A model generated the notes under the pieces. That model was not told where the DNA came from, made no database searches, and saw nothing but the letters and a program-made list of their open reading frames with translations. Source: Deltaproteobacteria bacterium (GTDB taxonomy: Bacteria > Desulfobacterota > Syntrophia > Syntrophales > UBA5619). Taken from it: a stretch of 7,216 nt of DNA. The DNA lies in assembly GCA_021372695.1 (NCBI GenBank), contig JAJFTY010000108.1:1-7216 (forward strand), written 5' to 3'. Below, in pieces: positions 1-7,075 of the stretch. A program made the translations under genes and the position numbers. Positions within the stretch are counted from its first letter, which is position 1, and every line of letters starts with the position of its first letter.

Positions 1-803
1 AGTCCATCGCGCCCGACCATCGTTACGATCTTCTGAGGGATGAGGCCCCGCGACTTATAGTCCTGGAAAGCCTGCCGTTTGGAAATATCCGCGATGGGGG
101 AGGCATCGAGAAATGCGGTGACGCCAGCCGCCGCGAGTTGATCCGTGGCGCGCTTCACACCACGGGTGAATGTCTTCTCGTCCCAGTGGGGCACCGCTCG
201 CGCCAGCAATTCCCCCATTTCGAACAGGAGGCCGGTGGGTTCTCCCGTGGCTGGGTCCCGATCGATGATACCTTCGGGCGGATCGGGTGAGCTGCAATTA
301 ATCTCCAGAAGATCAAGCGCAAGGGTATTGAGGACATGCGCATGGTGAGAGCGGTGCGTAAGCTTTACCGGGTGATGCGGCGCCGCGGCATCCAGTTCCC
401 AACGGGTGGGATGGTGTTTTTCCTCCAGGTAAAACTCGTTATAGCCCTTTCCCTTGATCCACTCTCCCGGAAGGGTGTTTGCAGCTTCCTGTCTGAGTGC
501 GGCCTGAATTGCCTTGATGGACCGAATGCCGTTGCTCGGGCGCAGGTTGAGGCAGAGCAGGGAATCCACGAACGAGAAGAAATGCAGGTGCGCGTCCACG
601 AAGCCGGGCACGAGTGTGCCGCCACCACAGTCCACGACGGCCGCTCCTTTTGCCAATGCCTCGTCTTCCAATAGTCCTTGCCCAAGTCGGAGGATCTTCC
701 CCCCGCCAACGGCGACCTCACTCGCTACGGGATGTTCCGGATCGCAGGACAGGACTTGCGCATTTACCAGGACCATCTCCGGCCGCCGCGAAGACGACGG
801 CAT
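1..803 (-). CDS. YtcJ-type amidohydrolase (amidohydrolase family 3), N-terminal part
   Basis: This gene reads leftward and runs off the left edge, so only the first 267 codons are present. The translation shows the pattern of YtcJ-like metal-dependent hydrolases: a short beta-rich start (VLVNAQVLSCDPEHP, residues 11-25), then PGFVDAHLHFF (66-76) with the metal-ligand pair His72 and His74. The family-specific stretches GEWIKGKGYNE (113-123), ELDAAAPHHPVKLTHRSHHAHVLN (136-159, listed in part of the family as DGHA instead of HHA) and DRDPATGEPTGLLFE (181-195) follow. The family acts on amide or ester bonds of largely unknown substrates, usually in the cytoplasm; no signal peptide is visible. The remaining metal ligands and catalytic Asp lie beyond the window. 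The start is uncertain: ATG at 803 has a weak GAG nine bases upstream, GTG at 833 has GAGG four bases upstream, and ATG at 776 would begin right at the first beta strand. The family call is firm, the substrate unknown. It is transcribed away from the hydratase/dehydrogenase gene. Confidence 0.88.
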   Translation of the reverse strand, partial: MPSSSRRPEMVLVNAQVLSCDPEHPVASEVAVGGGKILRLGQGLLEDEALAKGAAVVDCGGGTLVPGFVDAHLHFFSFVDSLLCLNLRPSNGIRSIKAIQAALRQEAANTLPGEWIKGKGYNEFYLEEKHHPTRWELDAAAPHHPVKLTHRSHHAHVLNTLALDLLEINCSSPDPPEGIIDRDPATGEPTGLLFEMGELLARAVPHWDEKTFTRGVKRATDQLAAAGVTAFLDASPIADISKRQAFQDYKSRGLIPQKIVTMVGRDG

Positions 804-945
804 ATTGGTTTTCTCTAAAGCAACGGTCTTCACTGCGCCTCACCCATCCGATACCCCTTTGCCCGATGCATGGAATCGAAGTCCGATACCAGTTTGAATT
901 CAAGAACACCGAGCCATTGTTCCGTTGGTCCATCCTTGCCACGAA

Positions 946-977
946 GCTAATGGCCGCGCATTTGCGCGGCCATTAGC
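946..977. repeat. Perfect 15-bp-arm palindrome (strong hairpin)
   Basis: The arm GCTAATGGCCGCGCA at 946-960 is exactly complementary to 963-977, with only TT between. As RNA this would be a very stable GC-rich stem closed by a small loop. Neither side has a run of T on either strand, so it is not a textbook intrinsic terminator. It lies between two divergent genes, where a terminator is not expected. It could be a protein-binding site, a terminator for a short unannotated transcript, or a copy of a dispersed palindromic repeat. Confidence 0.85.
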
Positions 978-1208
978 GGCAAATAAGACAGCATTGTGAT
1001 CACGCATACCCGGGCCGCTCAATCTTTCGATACCTCAAGCCGAAAGGGATCGAGCGTAGAGAGAGTCGGAGGTCAAACAGGTTCTTGATGTGTCGAAGCA
1101 TGAACGGACCGGCGACCTGGTTGCTTCGGACCATCTCTTTTCTCTTTACGCGAGGAGGTGCGCGAGCAATACGGTGCGACAAGCTTCAAATCATCATACC
1201 ACACCCGC

Positions 1209-1230
1209 CGGGGTCAATCGGTAGATCCCG
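1209..1230. repeat. Short hairpin abutting the larger one at 1231
   Basis: CGGGGTC at 1209-1215 can pair with GATCCCG at 1224-1230 around an eight-base loop, with one G-U pair if read as plus-strand RNA. It ends at the base before the larger inverted repeat starts, so the two stems could stack as a single structured element. Taken alone, a seven-pair stem is only modestly significant. Confidence 0.45.
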
Positions 1231-1294
1231 ATACTTCCTCACCGTGCTTATAGACACACAGCACTCCGTATTCATAAGCACGGAACGGAAGTAT
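1231..1294. repeat. 64-base imperfect inverted repeat, two-part stem
   Basis: ATACTTCC at 1231-1238 is complementary to GGAAGTAT at 1287-1294, and CCGTGCTTAT at 1242-1251 is complementary to ATAAGCACGG at 1274-1283. A symmetrical three-by-three internal loop (1239-1241 opposite 1284-1286) joins the two helices. The apical loop is 22 bases. Eighteen exact pairs in register make a folded RNA, an operator or a small mobile-element remnant plausible. It lies 150 bases upstream of the hydratase/dehydrogenase start. I do not recognise it as any known riboswitch class. Confidence 0.7.
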
Positions 1295-1405
1295 GGAATT
1301 TCACGGGGACAAAGTGCAAGACTTTACTGATCAATCGCGATGAATGTGGCAAATACTGCGCATCTGCTGTGCACACCCGCTTAACCGGCGAAGATTTTAT
1401 TAGGA

Positions 1406-1417
1406 TATATCGATATA
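1406..1417. promoter_or_regulatory. AT-rich 12-bp palindrome, candidate operator or promoter element
   Basis: TATATCGATATA at 1406-1417 is its own reverse complement. It sits 13 bases upstream of the Shine-Dalgarno sequence of the hydratase/dehydrogenase gene. TTAACC at 1381-1386 with GATATA at 1404-1409 (17-base spacer) would make a weak sigma-70-like promoter overlapping it. That placement would suit a repressor site or a promoter core, but both the promoter and the regulator are inference. Confidence 0.3.
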
Positions 1418-1430
1418 GGAACAGTGAATT

Positions 1431-1435
1431 GGAGG
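1431..1435 (+). promoter_or_regulatory. Ribosome binding site fixing the 1444 start
   Basis: GGAGG lies eight bases before ATG at 1444. This spacing is near ideal and favours 1444 over an in-frame GTG at 1369, which would add 25 residues with no family resemblance. Confidence 0.8.
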
Positions 1436-1443
1436 ATACGAGA

Positions 1444-3570
1444 ATGGTAGTGAGATACGTAAATCAGAATGGGATTGCGGTAATAACGGTTGACAGCCCG
1501 CCTGTCAATGCGCTGTCCCGTGCCGTGCGGCAAGGGCTCATGGAAACCGTGCAAAACTCTCAGCGCGATCCGGAGATCTCGGCGGTCGTTATTTATTGTG
1601 CCGGCCGGACCTTCATCGCTGGAGCCGACATCACCGAATTTACCGATCCCGGAAGCGCGGTAGATACCGACCCCAATGATATCATCGGGGCCATCGAGGC
1701 GATGACGAAGCCGGTGATTGCCGCCATTCACGGCACCGCGTTGGGCGGTGGCCTGGAAGTCGCTCTCGGATGTCACTACCGCTGTGCGGTGCCGTCCGCG
1801 AAAGTTGGACTGCCGGAGGTAAACCTGGGCCTCCTACCCGGTTCCGGCGGCACACAACGTCTTCCTCGTGTCGCAGGTGTCAAGCCGGCATTGGACCTGA
1901 TTCTCGGCGGTGGAATGCTGAGCGCGAAAGCGGCCCATGCGAGCGGGGTAGTGGATGAGTTGATCGAGGAAGACCTGCTCGAGGGCGCGATTGCATATGC
2001 GCGCAGGCTCGTCGCCGCTAAAGCCCCCCTGCGGAAAATCCGTGATATCGTGATTGATCAGGACTCCGTTCCGCCGGGGATATTCGGTGAGTACCTGGAA
2101 CTGGTAGCCAAAAAGTCCGCGGGGACTTTCGCGCCCGAGCGGATCATCCAGTGTGTCGAAGCCGCCGTTTCCCTTCCTTTCGATCAGGGACTCAGGAAGG
2201 AACGTGAGCTGTTCTGGGAATGCCTGAACTCTCCCCAGTCGGCGTCCTTTCGCTACCTGTTTTTTGCGGAGCGTGAAGCCGGAAAAGTCCCCGGCATACC
2301 CGCTGACGTGCGGGTGAGGACTATCAGGAAGGTTGCCGTGATCGGCGCGGGGACGATGGGCGGCGGAATCGCCATGAACTTCGCCAATGCCGGCATCCCG
2401 GTTACGATCGTGGAGGTCGCCCGCGAGGCGCTTGACCGTGGGCTCGGGATCATACGCAAGAACTATGAAGTCACGGCTCGCAAGGGTCGCATGACGGATG
2501 CCCAGGTGGAGGAGCGCATGAGCTTCCTCTCGGGCAGTCTGGACTTCGCGGATATCGCCGATTCCGATATAGTCATTGAAGCCGTATTCGAGAACATGGA
2601 TATCAAGAAAGAGGTGTTTCGGAAGCTGGACAAGGCGTGCAGGCAAGGCGCAATCCTGGCGACAAATACTTCCGCGCTGGACGTGAATGAAATTGCCGCC
2701 ACAACCAGTCGGCCCGAGGATGTAATCGGGACACACTTCTTCAGTCCTGCCAACGTGATGAAACTCCTCGAGATAGTACGGGGAACCAAAACGGCCCAGG
2801 ACGTTCTGCTCAGCGTGGTGAAACTCGCGCGTACCATCGGTAAAGTCGGTGTGGTCTCCGGCGTGTGCTACGGTTTTATCGGCAACCGGATGCTGGAGGG
2901 GTACATCCGGGAAGTCGGCTTCCTGCTGCTCGAAGGGGCTGCCCCGGAACAGATCGACCGGGTTATCACACGGTTCGGTTTTGCGATGGGACCATGTGCC
3001 ATGCTCGATCTGGCCGGGACCGATGTCCGGGCTAAGGTCGTGATAGAGGCAAAAAACAAAGGGTTACTGCCCAATGATGAGCGCTACGAACTGGTCACCG
3101 ACAAGCTGGTGGAGGCTGGCCGTTACGGCATAAAGACCGGTGCGGGGTATTACAGGTACGAGGCGGGTAACCGCAAGCCCCAGCCCGATCCTGAAGTAGC
3201 GACCCTGATTGAGGCGGAAGCCGCTCGGCTTGGGATCGAAAGGCGTCAGATCAAGGAGGATGAGATCCTCGGCAGGTGCCTCTATCCTCTGATCAATGAG
3301 GGGGCTCGGATACTCGAGGAAGGCATAGCACTCAGGCTGGGTGATATCGACCTGGTGTGGATATACGGATTCGGCTTTCCTCGCCTGAGGGGTGGTCCCA
3401 TGCACTACGCCGATACAATTGGCCTGAAAGGCATCTACGAAGGAATGCTGGAGTACCGCGGGCGTTTTGGGAACCAATACTGGGCGGTGGCTCCGCTTCT
3501 TGAGAAACTTGCGCGCGAGGGGAAACGCTTTCGCGATTATGCCGGCAAAGAGGCGAACAGCGATCAGTAA
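1444..3570 (+). CDS. Bifunctional enoyl-CoA hydratase / 3-hydroxyacyl-CoA dehydrogenase (FadB/FadJ-like)
   Basis: The 708-residue cytoplasmic enzyme should hydrate trans-2-enoyl-CoA and then oxidise the L-3-hydroxyacyl-CoA with NAD+, the two middle steps of beta-oxidation. Residues 1-190 are a crotonase domain. The oxyanion-hole segment GRTFIAGADITEF is at 54-66, GGGLEVALGC (101-110) carries Glu105, and GLPEVNLGLLPGSGGTQRLP (122-141) carries Glu125; these match the two catalytic glutamates of hydratases. The dehydrogenase begins near 292 with the Rossmann motif VAVIGAGTMGGGIA (G301, G303, G306) and an acidic Glu324 typical of NAD preference. ATNTSAL (406-412), THFFSPANVMKLLEIV (430-445) with the catalytic pair His431 and Glu443, and GFIGNRML (477-484) follow. 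Two C-terminal dehydrogenase domains fill about 485-700, including GFGFPRLRGGPMHYAD (642-657). The length fits the FadJ/peroxisomal bifunctional type. No thiolase gene is adjacent in the window. In an anaerobe it could also run in the synthetic direction. No damage is visible. Confidence 0.95.
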   Translation: MVVRYVNQNGIAVITVDSPPVNALSRAVRQGLMETVQNSQRDPEISAVVIYCAGRTFIAGADITEFTDPGSAVDTDPNDIIGAIEAMTKPVIAAIHGTALGGGLEVALGCHYRCAVPSAKVGLPEVNLGLLPGSGGTQRLPRVAGVKPALDLILGGGMLSAKAAHASGVVDELIEEDLLEGAIAYARRLVAAKAPLRKIRDIVIDQDSVPPGIFGEYLELVAKKSAGTFAPERIIQCVEAAVSLPFDQGLRKERELFWECLNSPQSASFRYLFFAEREAGKVPGIPADVRVRTIRKVAVIGAGTMGGGIAMNFANAGIPVTIVEVAREALDRGLGIIRKNYEVTARKGRMTDAQVEERMSFLSGSLDFADIADSDIVIEAVFENMDIKKEVFRKLDKACRQGAILATNTSALDVNEIAATTSRPEDVIGTHFFSPANVMKLLEIVRGTKTAQDVLLSVVKLARTIGKVGVVSGVCYGFIGNRMLEGYIREVGFLLLEGAAPEQIDRVITRFGFAMGPCAMLDLAGTDVRAKVVIEAKNKGLLPNDERYELVTDKLVEAGRYGIKTGAGYYRYEAGNRKPQPDPEVATLIEAEAARLGIERRQIKEDEILGRCLYPLINEGARILEEGIALRLGDIDLVWIYGFGFPRLRGGPMHYADTIGLKGIYEGMLEYRGRFGNQYWAVAPLLEKLAREGKRFRDYAGKEANSDQ

Positions 3571-3916
3571 CGCTTCAGCCAGAATTGGCCGACATGAACT
3601 CACCGGTTTTGGGGCACTCTTTGAGGGGAAGGGGAAGAGCGTTCCAGGCCGGGAGGAGTTTACAGGCAGAAACGGATAGAACCGCTTTTGAATCGTGAAG
3701 ACCCGAGATAATTGATCGGATCAGGGAATCGTTAACAGGGATGATTCTGAAGATCCGCGAGGAACAGGTTGCTGGGCATCATGGCGGGACGGGTTCGCGC
3801 GTTTCCGGACCGTTTGGCGCGGAGTTGCGATGCCGAACTTCGTTTAGATAACTCACTCTTCAGTGAACTCAGTGTAGAGCAGACTTACTCGTAATAGCCG
3901 GACAAGGAGCAGGGTA
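3571..3916. other. Intergenic gap of 346 bases, no clear gene
   Basis: Two short plus-strand open frames of about 36-37 codons (ATG at 3741 and ATG at 3781) exist, but neither has a convincing ribosome binding site or recognisable motif. No strong terminator follows the hydratase/dehydrogenase gene. A weak promoter-like pair, TTGCGA at 3825-3830 and GATAAC at 3847-3852 (16-base spacer), lies upstream of coaD. A short direct repeat, TCAGTG twice, is at 3860-3874. Confidence 0.5.
3904..3909 (+). promoter_or_regulatory. Ribosome binding site of coaD
   Basis: AAGGAG ends seven bases before ATG at 3917, a near-consensus Shine-Dalgarno sequence that supports this start. Confidence 0.8.
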
Positions 3917-4459
3917 ATGAAGCATTTTGCCGTATATCCGGGGTCTTTCGACCCGATCACGAATGGGCACCTGGATCTTCTGGAGCGAGCACTGACGAGC
4001 TTTGACAAAGTGGTGATCCTCGTGGCCGCCAATAACGGGAAGGTCAACATGTTCAGTCCTGTGGAGAGGGTAGAGTTGATCAAGGCCGTCATTTCGGGGC
4101 GTTCTTACCGGGATAGGGTCGTGGTAGATTGCTTCGATGGCCTCCTTGTCGATTACGTAAAGAAGATCCGCGCCCATGCGGTCGTCAGGGGTCTCAGGGC
4201 AACCGGGGACTTCGAATATGAGTTCATGATGGCCTTGATGAACAGGAAGCTGAATCCTGATGTCGAGACCTTCTTTCTCATGACCGGAGCCCGATGGGTA
4301 TACACCAGTTCGCGGCTTATCAAGGAAGCCGCGATGGCCGGCGGCTGCATAAACGGCTTGGTCCCGGAAACAGTCGAAAAAGTATTGCTCGAAAGGCTGG
4401 GCCGTAATCCTCGCGGGACTGAGGCCGATAAAAGTTTCACCTTGAATGCGGGCCTGTAG
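3917..4459 (+). CDS. coaD: Phosphopantetheine adenylyltransferase (PPAT)
   Basis: CoaD transfers AMP from ATP to 4'-phosphopantetheine to make dephospho-CoA, the penultimate step of CoA synthesis, in the cytoplasm. The family signature is complete. YPGSFDPITNGHLD (7-20) contains the nucleotidyltransferase T-x-G-H motif (Thr15, Gly17, His18). RGLRATGDFEYE (91-102) is the conserved pantetheine/ATP-contact segment. YTSSRLIKE (129-137) matches the C-terminal S-S-x-x-[IV]-[KR]-E motif. The 180-residue length is 15-20 more than the usual 160 or so; the extra part is a polar C-terminal tail from about residue 162. The gene stands between two acyl-CoA enzymes, which suits a role in supplying CoA, though coaD occurs in many contexts. 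The gaps of 346 and 199 bases leave co-transcription open. Confidence 0.97.
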   Translation: MKHFAVYPGSFDPITNGHLDLLERALTSFDKVVILVAANNGKVNMFSPVERVELIKAVISGRSYRDRVVVDCFDGLLVDYVKKIRAHAVVRGLRATGDFEYEFMMALMNRKLNPDVETFFLMTGARWVYTSSRLIKEAAMAGGCINGLVPETVEKVLLERLGRNPRGTEADKSFTLNAGL

Positions 4460-4645
4460 TTCCGAAAAGTAATTGAAATGAAAGCATCTTGCGGACCGTT
4501 CCACATACTGTTTTTTGTTTTGTATGACGCCTGTCACAGGGGAAGCCTTCCAAACTCAAATCCAGTTGGATCTCGTACGCGGGAAAACTCCCAACAGAAT
4601 TCGCTATCCGGTTTTGGCGCCATAGCCAATGCTCTTTTGTGACTC

Positions 4646-4651
4646 AAGGAG
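4646..4651 (+). promoter_or_regulatory. Ribosome binding site fixing the 4659 start
   Basis: AAGGAG lies seven bases before ATG at 4659. It falls inside the longer reading frame that could begin at ATG 4629, so it argues for the internal start, where the protein opens with MRTLDSILSPRSVAVIGAS as family members do. Confidence 0.8.
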
Positions 4652-4658
4652 AAATTAC

Positions 4659-6830
4659 ATGCGGACTCTCGATTCAATTTTATCACCAAGATCTGTTGCG
4701 GTTATCGGAGCTTCGAACAGCCCCGGCAAGGTGGGACACGATATATTCGTCAATATTCTCAGGGGCAACTACCAGGGAACGCTCTACCCGGTGAATCCGA
4801 AGGCCAGTTCAGTCAAATGCGTCAGGAGCTACGGTACGATCGCGGAGCTTCCCGAGGCGGTCGACCTGGCAATCGTCATCGTTCCGCCAAAAGCGGCGTA
4901 CGATTCCGTGATGGATTGCGCAAAAAAGGGAATCAAGGGGGTTGTTATCGTTTCGGCCGGATTCCGCGAGATTGGAGAGGAAGGCCGTCTGATCGAGGAC
5001 AAGATCGCCGCCTGCTGCAAAGAAGCGGGCATCCGCCTGGTCGGTCCCAACTGTCTCGGGGTTATCAACCCACATCCTTCCGTTCGGCTCAATGCGAGTT
5101 TTTCGGCGCGCATGCCCGCTTGCGGCCCTATCTCCTTCATCTCTCAAAGCGGGGCGCTCTGCGCGGCGGTGCTCGACTTCGCCGCGGACCGGGATTTCGG
5201 CTTTTCGAAGTTCATGTCGATCGGTAACAAGGCGGACGTGGATGAACTGGACCTGCTGCGCTACCTCCACGAAGACCCCGATACCGAAGTCATCATGGTC
5301 TACCTGGAAGAGCTGAAGAGAAGCGCGGAATTCATCGAGACCGTGAAGAGCATCACCTCCGGAGAGCGTCCGACCCCGATACTGGTGATCAAGTCGGGAC
5401 GTACCTCGGCCGGAGCGCGGGCGGCGGCCTCGCATACCGGATCTCTCGCGGGGTCGGAGGGAGTCTACAACGCCTTCTTCGAGCAGTCCGGCGTCATCAG
5501 GGCCGATTCCATCGAGGACCTGTTCAACTATGCGGGTGCGTTTTCCAACAAAAAGATCCCGCGCGGCAATAAGGTTGCCATTGTCACCAACGCCGGGGGG
5601 CCCGGCATCGTCGCAACCGACATGACGGTCTCTTCCGGGTTGCAACTCGCCGAGTTCAAAGAAGAAACCGTCAAGACTCTCGTGAGCCATCTCCCGGCAA
5701 CCGCGAATTTCCACAACCCGGTGGATGTCATCGGCGATGCCGCCCAGGACCGGTATGAGAACGCTTTGCGGGCAGTAATAAGGGACGAGGGGGTTGATGG
5801 GGCTCTGGTTATTCTGACGCCGCAATCCATGACCAATGCATTGGGCACTGCGGAAGCCGTCGTGAAGATCTGTAAGTCAACGGATAAGCCGATACTGTGC
5901 TGCTTCATGGGTATCATCGATGTTTCCGAAGGCGTGAATTACCTCCAGGCTCACAATGTTCCCGTATACCGGTTCCCCGAACACGCCGCGCAGTCGTTCG
6001 GCGCTCTGTACCGCTACGCGAGTTGGCTCAATCGCCAGCAGTTCGCGGAGTTCGATCTGTCGCACGACAAACAGCGCGCGGATGAAATAATCTCAAAATG
6101 TATAGCGGAAGGAAAACTTCGCCTGGGTGAACTCGACGGGAATGAACTGCTGCAATGCTACGGCTTTAATGTCCTTCCGACTGTGCTGGCCAAGTCCGCG
6201 GAGGAAGCCAGGACAATCGCCGAGAAAATGGGTCTTCCCGTAGTCATGAAGATCGTATCGCCCCAAATTATCCACAAGTCGGATGCCGGTGGAGTCGTGG
6301 TCGGTCTCAAGGACGGTGAAACGGTCGCCCTGGCGTTCGACAGGATCGTCGAATCAGCAAAGCGGTACAACCCAGACGCGGAAATCAAAGGGGTCCTAGT
6401 CCAGAAAATGGCTTCTCCAGGCGAGGAAGTCATCGTGGGTATGACGCGCTTCGACCGTTATGGCCCGTTGCTCATGTTCGGGTTGGGCGGAATCTTCGTG
6501 GAGCTGTTCAAAGACGTCGTCTTCCGTATTGCCCCCATCGGCCGCAACGAGGCAAGGCGGATGATTACCGGCATCAAGGGTTCTGCGCTCCTTAACGGTT
6601 TCCGAGGAAAACTCCCCTCGGATGTCGAGGCACTCGAACGCCTCCTGGTGTCACTCTCCGATATGGTTACCAACCACCCGGAAATCAGCGAACTGGATGT
6701 AAATCCGCTGCTTATCCATGCGAAGGGGGAGGGGACAACCGTCGCCGACTGCCGGATAGTGCTCGCGCCCGTCGGGGGCGGGGCAGAGCAGACAGCGGCG
6801 CCGAAGGTAGTGAAGAAACGAAAGAGTTGA
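4659..6830 (+). CDS. ADP-forming acyl-CoA synthetase (acetate--CoA ligase type), alpha-beta fusion
   Basis: This 723-residue enzyme of the NDP-forming acyl-CoA synthetase superfamily interconverts acyl-CoA + ADP + Pi and acid + CoA + ATP. Residues 1-130 are the CoA-binding Rossmann domain (SVAVIGASNSPGKVGHDIF, 12-30; VGPNCLGVINP, 128-138). Residues 150-300 are the ligase-CoA domain with FISQSGALCAAVLDF (160-174), Glu217/Glu218, and ASHTGSLAGS (257-266), whose His259 is the expected phosphohistidine. A further CoA-ligase-like domain covers about 305-460. The ATP-grasp half (about 480-705) shows PVVMKIVSPQIIHKSDAGGV (527-546), GEEVIVGMTRFDRYGPLLMF (588-607), and ELDVNPLL (678-685). Domains run alpha then beta in one chain. 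There is no C-terminal acetyltransferase, unlike PatZ/Pka proteins; instead there is a short lysine-rich tail (APKVVKKRKS). In fermenting or syntrophic anaerobes such enzymes save energy as ATP. The acyl substrate cannot be read from sequence; acetate, propionate, branched or aryl acids are all possible. Confidence 0.94.
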   Translation: MRTLDSILSPRSVAVIGASNSPGKVGHDIFVNILRGNYQGTLYPVNPKASSVKCVRSYGTIAELPEAVDLAIVIVPPKAAYDSVMDCAKKGIKGVVIVSAGFREIGEEGRLIEDKIAACCKEAGIRLVGPNCLGVINPHPSVRLNASFSARMPACGPISFISQSGALCAAVLDFAADRDFGFSKFMSIGNKADVDELDLLRYLHEDPDTEVIMVYLEELKRSAEFIETVKSITSGERPTPILVIKSGRTSAGARAAASHTGSLAGSEGVYNAFFEQSGVIRADSIEDLFNYAGAFSNKKIPRGNKVAIVTNAGGPGIVATDMTVSSGLQLAEFKEETVKTLVSHLPATANFHNPVDVIGDAAQDRYENALRAVIRDEGVDGALVILTPQSMTNALGTAEAVVKICKSTDKPILCCFMGIIDVSEGVNYLQAHNVPVYRFPEHAAQSFGALYRYASWLNRQQFAEFDLSHDKQRADEIISKCIAEGKLRLGELDGNELLQCYGFNVLPTVLAKSAEEARTIAEKMGLPVVMKIVSPQIIHKSDAGGVVVGLKDGETVALAFDRIVESAKRYNPDAEIKGVLVQKMASPGEEVIVGMTRFDRYGPLLMFGLGGIFVELFKDVVFRIAPIGRNEARRMITGIKGSALLNGFRGKLPSDVEALERLLVSLSDMVTNHPEISELDVNPLLIHAKGEGTTVADCRIVLAPVGGGAEQTAAPKVVKKRKS

Positions 6831-6883
6831 TGGAAACGTGCACAGACACGGTTATCGAAGGGTGTTTTTAAGATCAAGAGAGC

Positions 6884-6900
6884 GGGGGAATGATTCCCCC
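6884..6900. repeat. Short perfect hairpin after the synthetase gene
   Basis: GGGGGAA at 6884-6890 pairs with TTCCCCC at 6894-6900 around a TGA loop, 54 bases after the synthetase stop. It is followed by AAATGCC rather than a T run, so intrinsic termination is doubtful. It may pause or stabilise the transcript end, or form the edge of a repeat element spanning to about 7035. Confidence 0.5.
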
Positions 6901-7007
6901 AAATGCCATAGTGAGCCGCGAAGCGTCGATCGGGGTATGGGGGCGGAGTTCCACACGCTTTTGGCCCTGCTTTCGAAGCAATTTTAAACGAACGCCGGTC
7001 GTTTTGA

Positions 7008-7037
7008 GCAGGTGCCCGGAAGGCTCCAGGCGCCAGC
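7008..7037. repeat. Interrupted hairpin upstream of the HdrC-like gene
   Basis: GGTGCC at 7011-7016 pairs with GGCGCC at 7029-7034 (one G-U), GGA at 7018-7020 pairs with TCC at 7025-7027 around AGGC, and GC at 7008-7009 pairs with GC at 7036-7037. Single mismatches separate the three helices, giving eleven pairs. It ends 38 bases before the ATG at 7076. A leader-RNA structure or a repeat element are the two readings. Confidence 0.45.
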
Positions 7038-7075
7038 GCAGACCAGTTATCGTGCAGAGGAAAAGTACTACGGAT

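Larger units (their letters stand above)
804..1443. other. Divergent intergenic region, 640 bases, no convincing gene
   Basis: This stretch separates two divergently oriented genes, so it should hold both of their promoters. Short open frames exist on both strands (for example 1000-1182 minus and 1085-1330 plus), but their translations are arginine-rich, show no recognisable motif and lack a convincing ribosome binding site. I see no tRNA or rRNA. The content that stands out is inverted repeats at 946-977, 1209-1230, 1231-1294 and 1406-1417, described separately. Confidence 0.6.

Noticed and set aside
1000..1182. Minus-strand open frame of 60 codons
   Set aside because: Arg-rich with no clear ribosome binding site or motif. 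It may be a decayed fragment, but I cannot support one.
1085..1330. Plus-strand open frame of 81 codons in the divergent intergenic region
   Set aside because: No recognisable motif and unusual composition, and it runs across the large inverted repeat at 1231-1294.
1369..1443. N-terminal extension of the hydratase/dehydrogenase starting at GTG 1369
   Set aside because: The 25 added residues do not resemble crotonase N-termini, and ATG 1444 has GGAGG at ideal spacing.
1834..2736. Long minus-strand open frame (300 codons) opposite the hydratase/dehydrogenase
   Set aside because: It is an antisense shadow of a gene with clear domains and intact catalytic motifs, and its own translation shows no family features.
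3741..3894. Two overlapping small open frames (ATG 3741 and ATG 3781) upstream of coaD
   Set aside because: Both are under 40 codons with no properly spaced Shine-Dalgarno and no recognisable motif.
4504..4526. T-rich stretch after coaD flanked by CATAC and GTATG, considered as a terminator
   Set aside because: The T run sits in the loop between the five-base arms rather than after a GC-rich stem, so it does not fit an intrinsic terminator.
4603..4626. GCTAT/ATAGC inverted repeat upstream of the synthetase
   Set aside because: Only five outer pairs enclosing a poorly paired 14-base interior; likely chance.
4629..4658. Upstream ATG for the acyl-CoA synthetase
   Set aside because: Its frame contains the AAGGAG of the next ATG, and the family N-terminus begins at 4659.
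4809..5825. Long minus-strand open frame (338 codons) opposite the synthetase
   Set aside because: Antisense shadow caused by GC-rich codon use; the plus strand carries the full synthetase motifs here.
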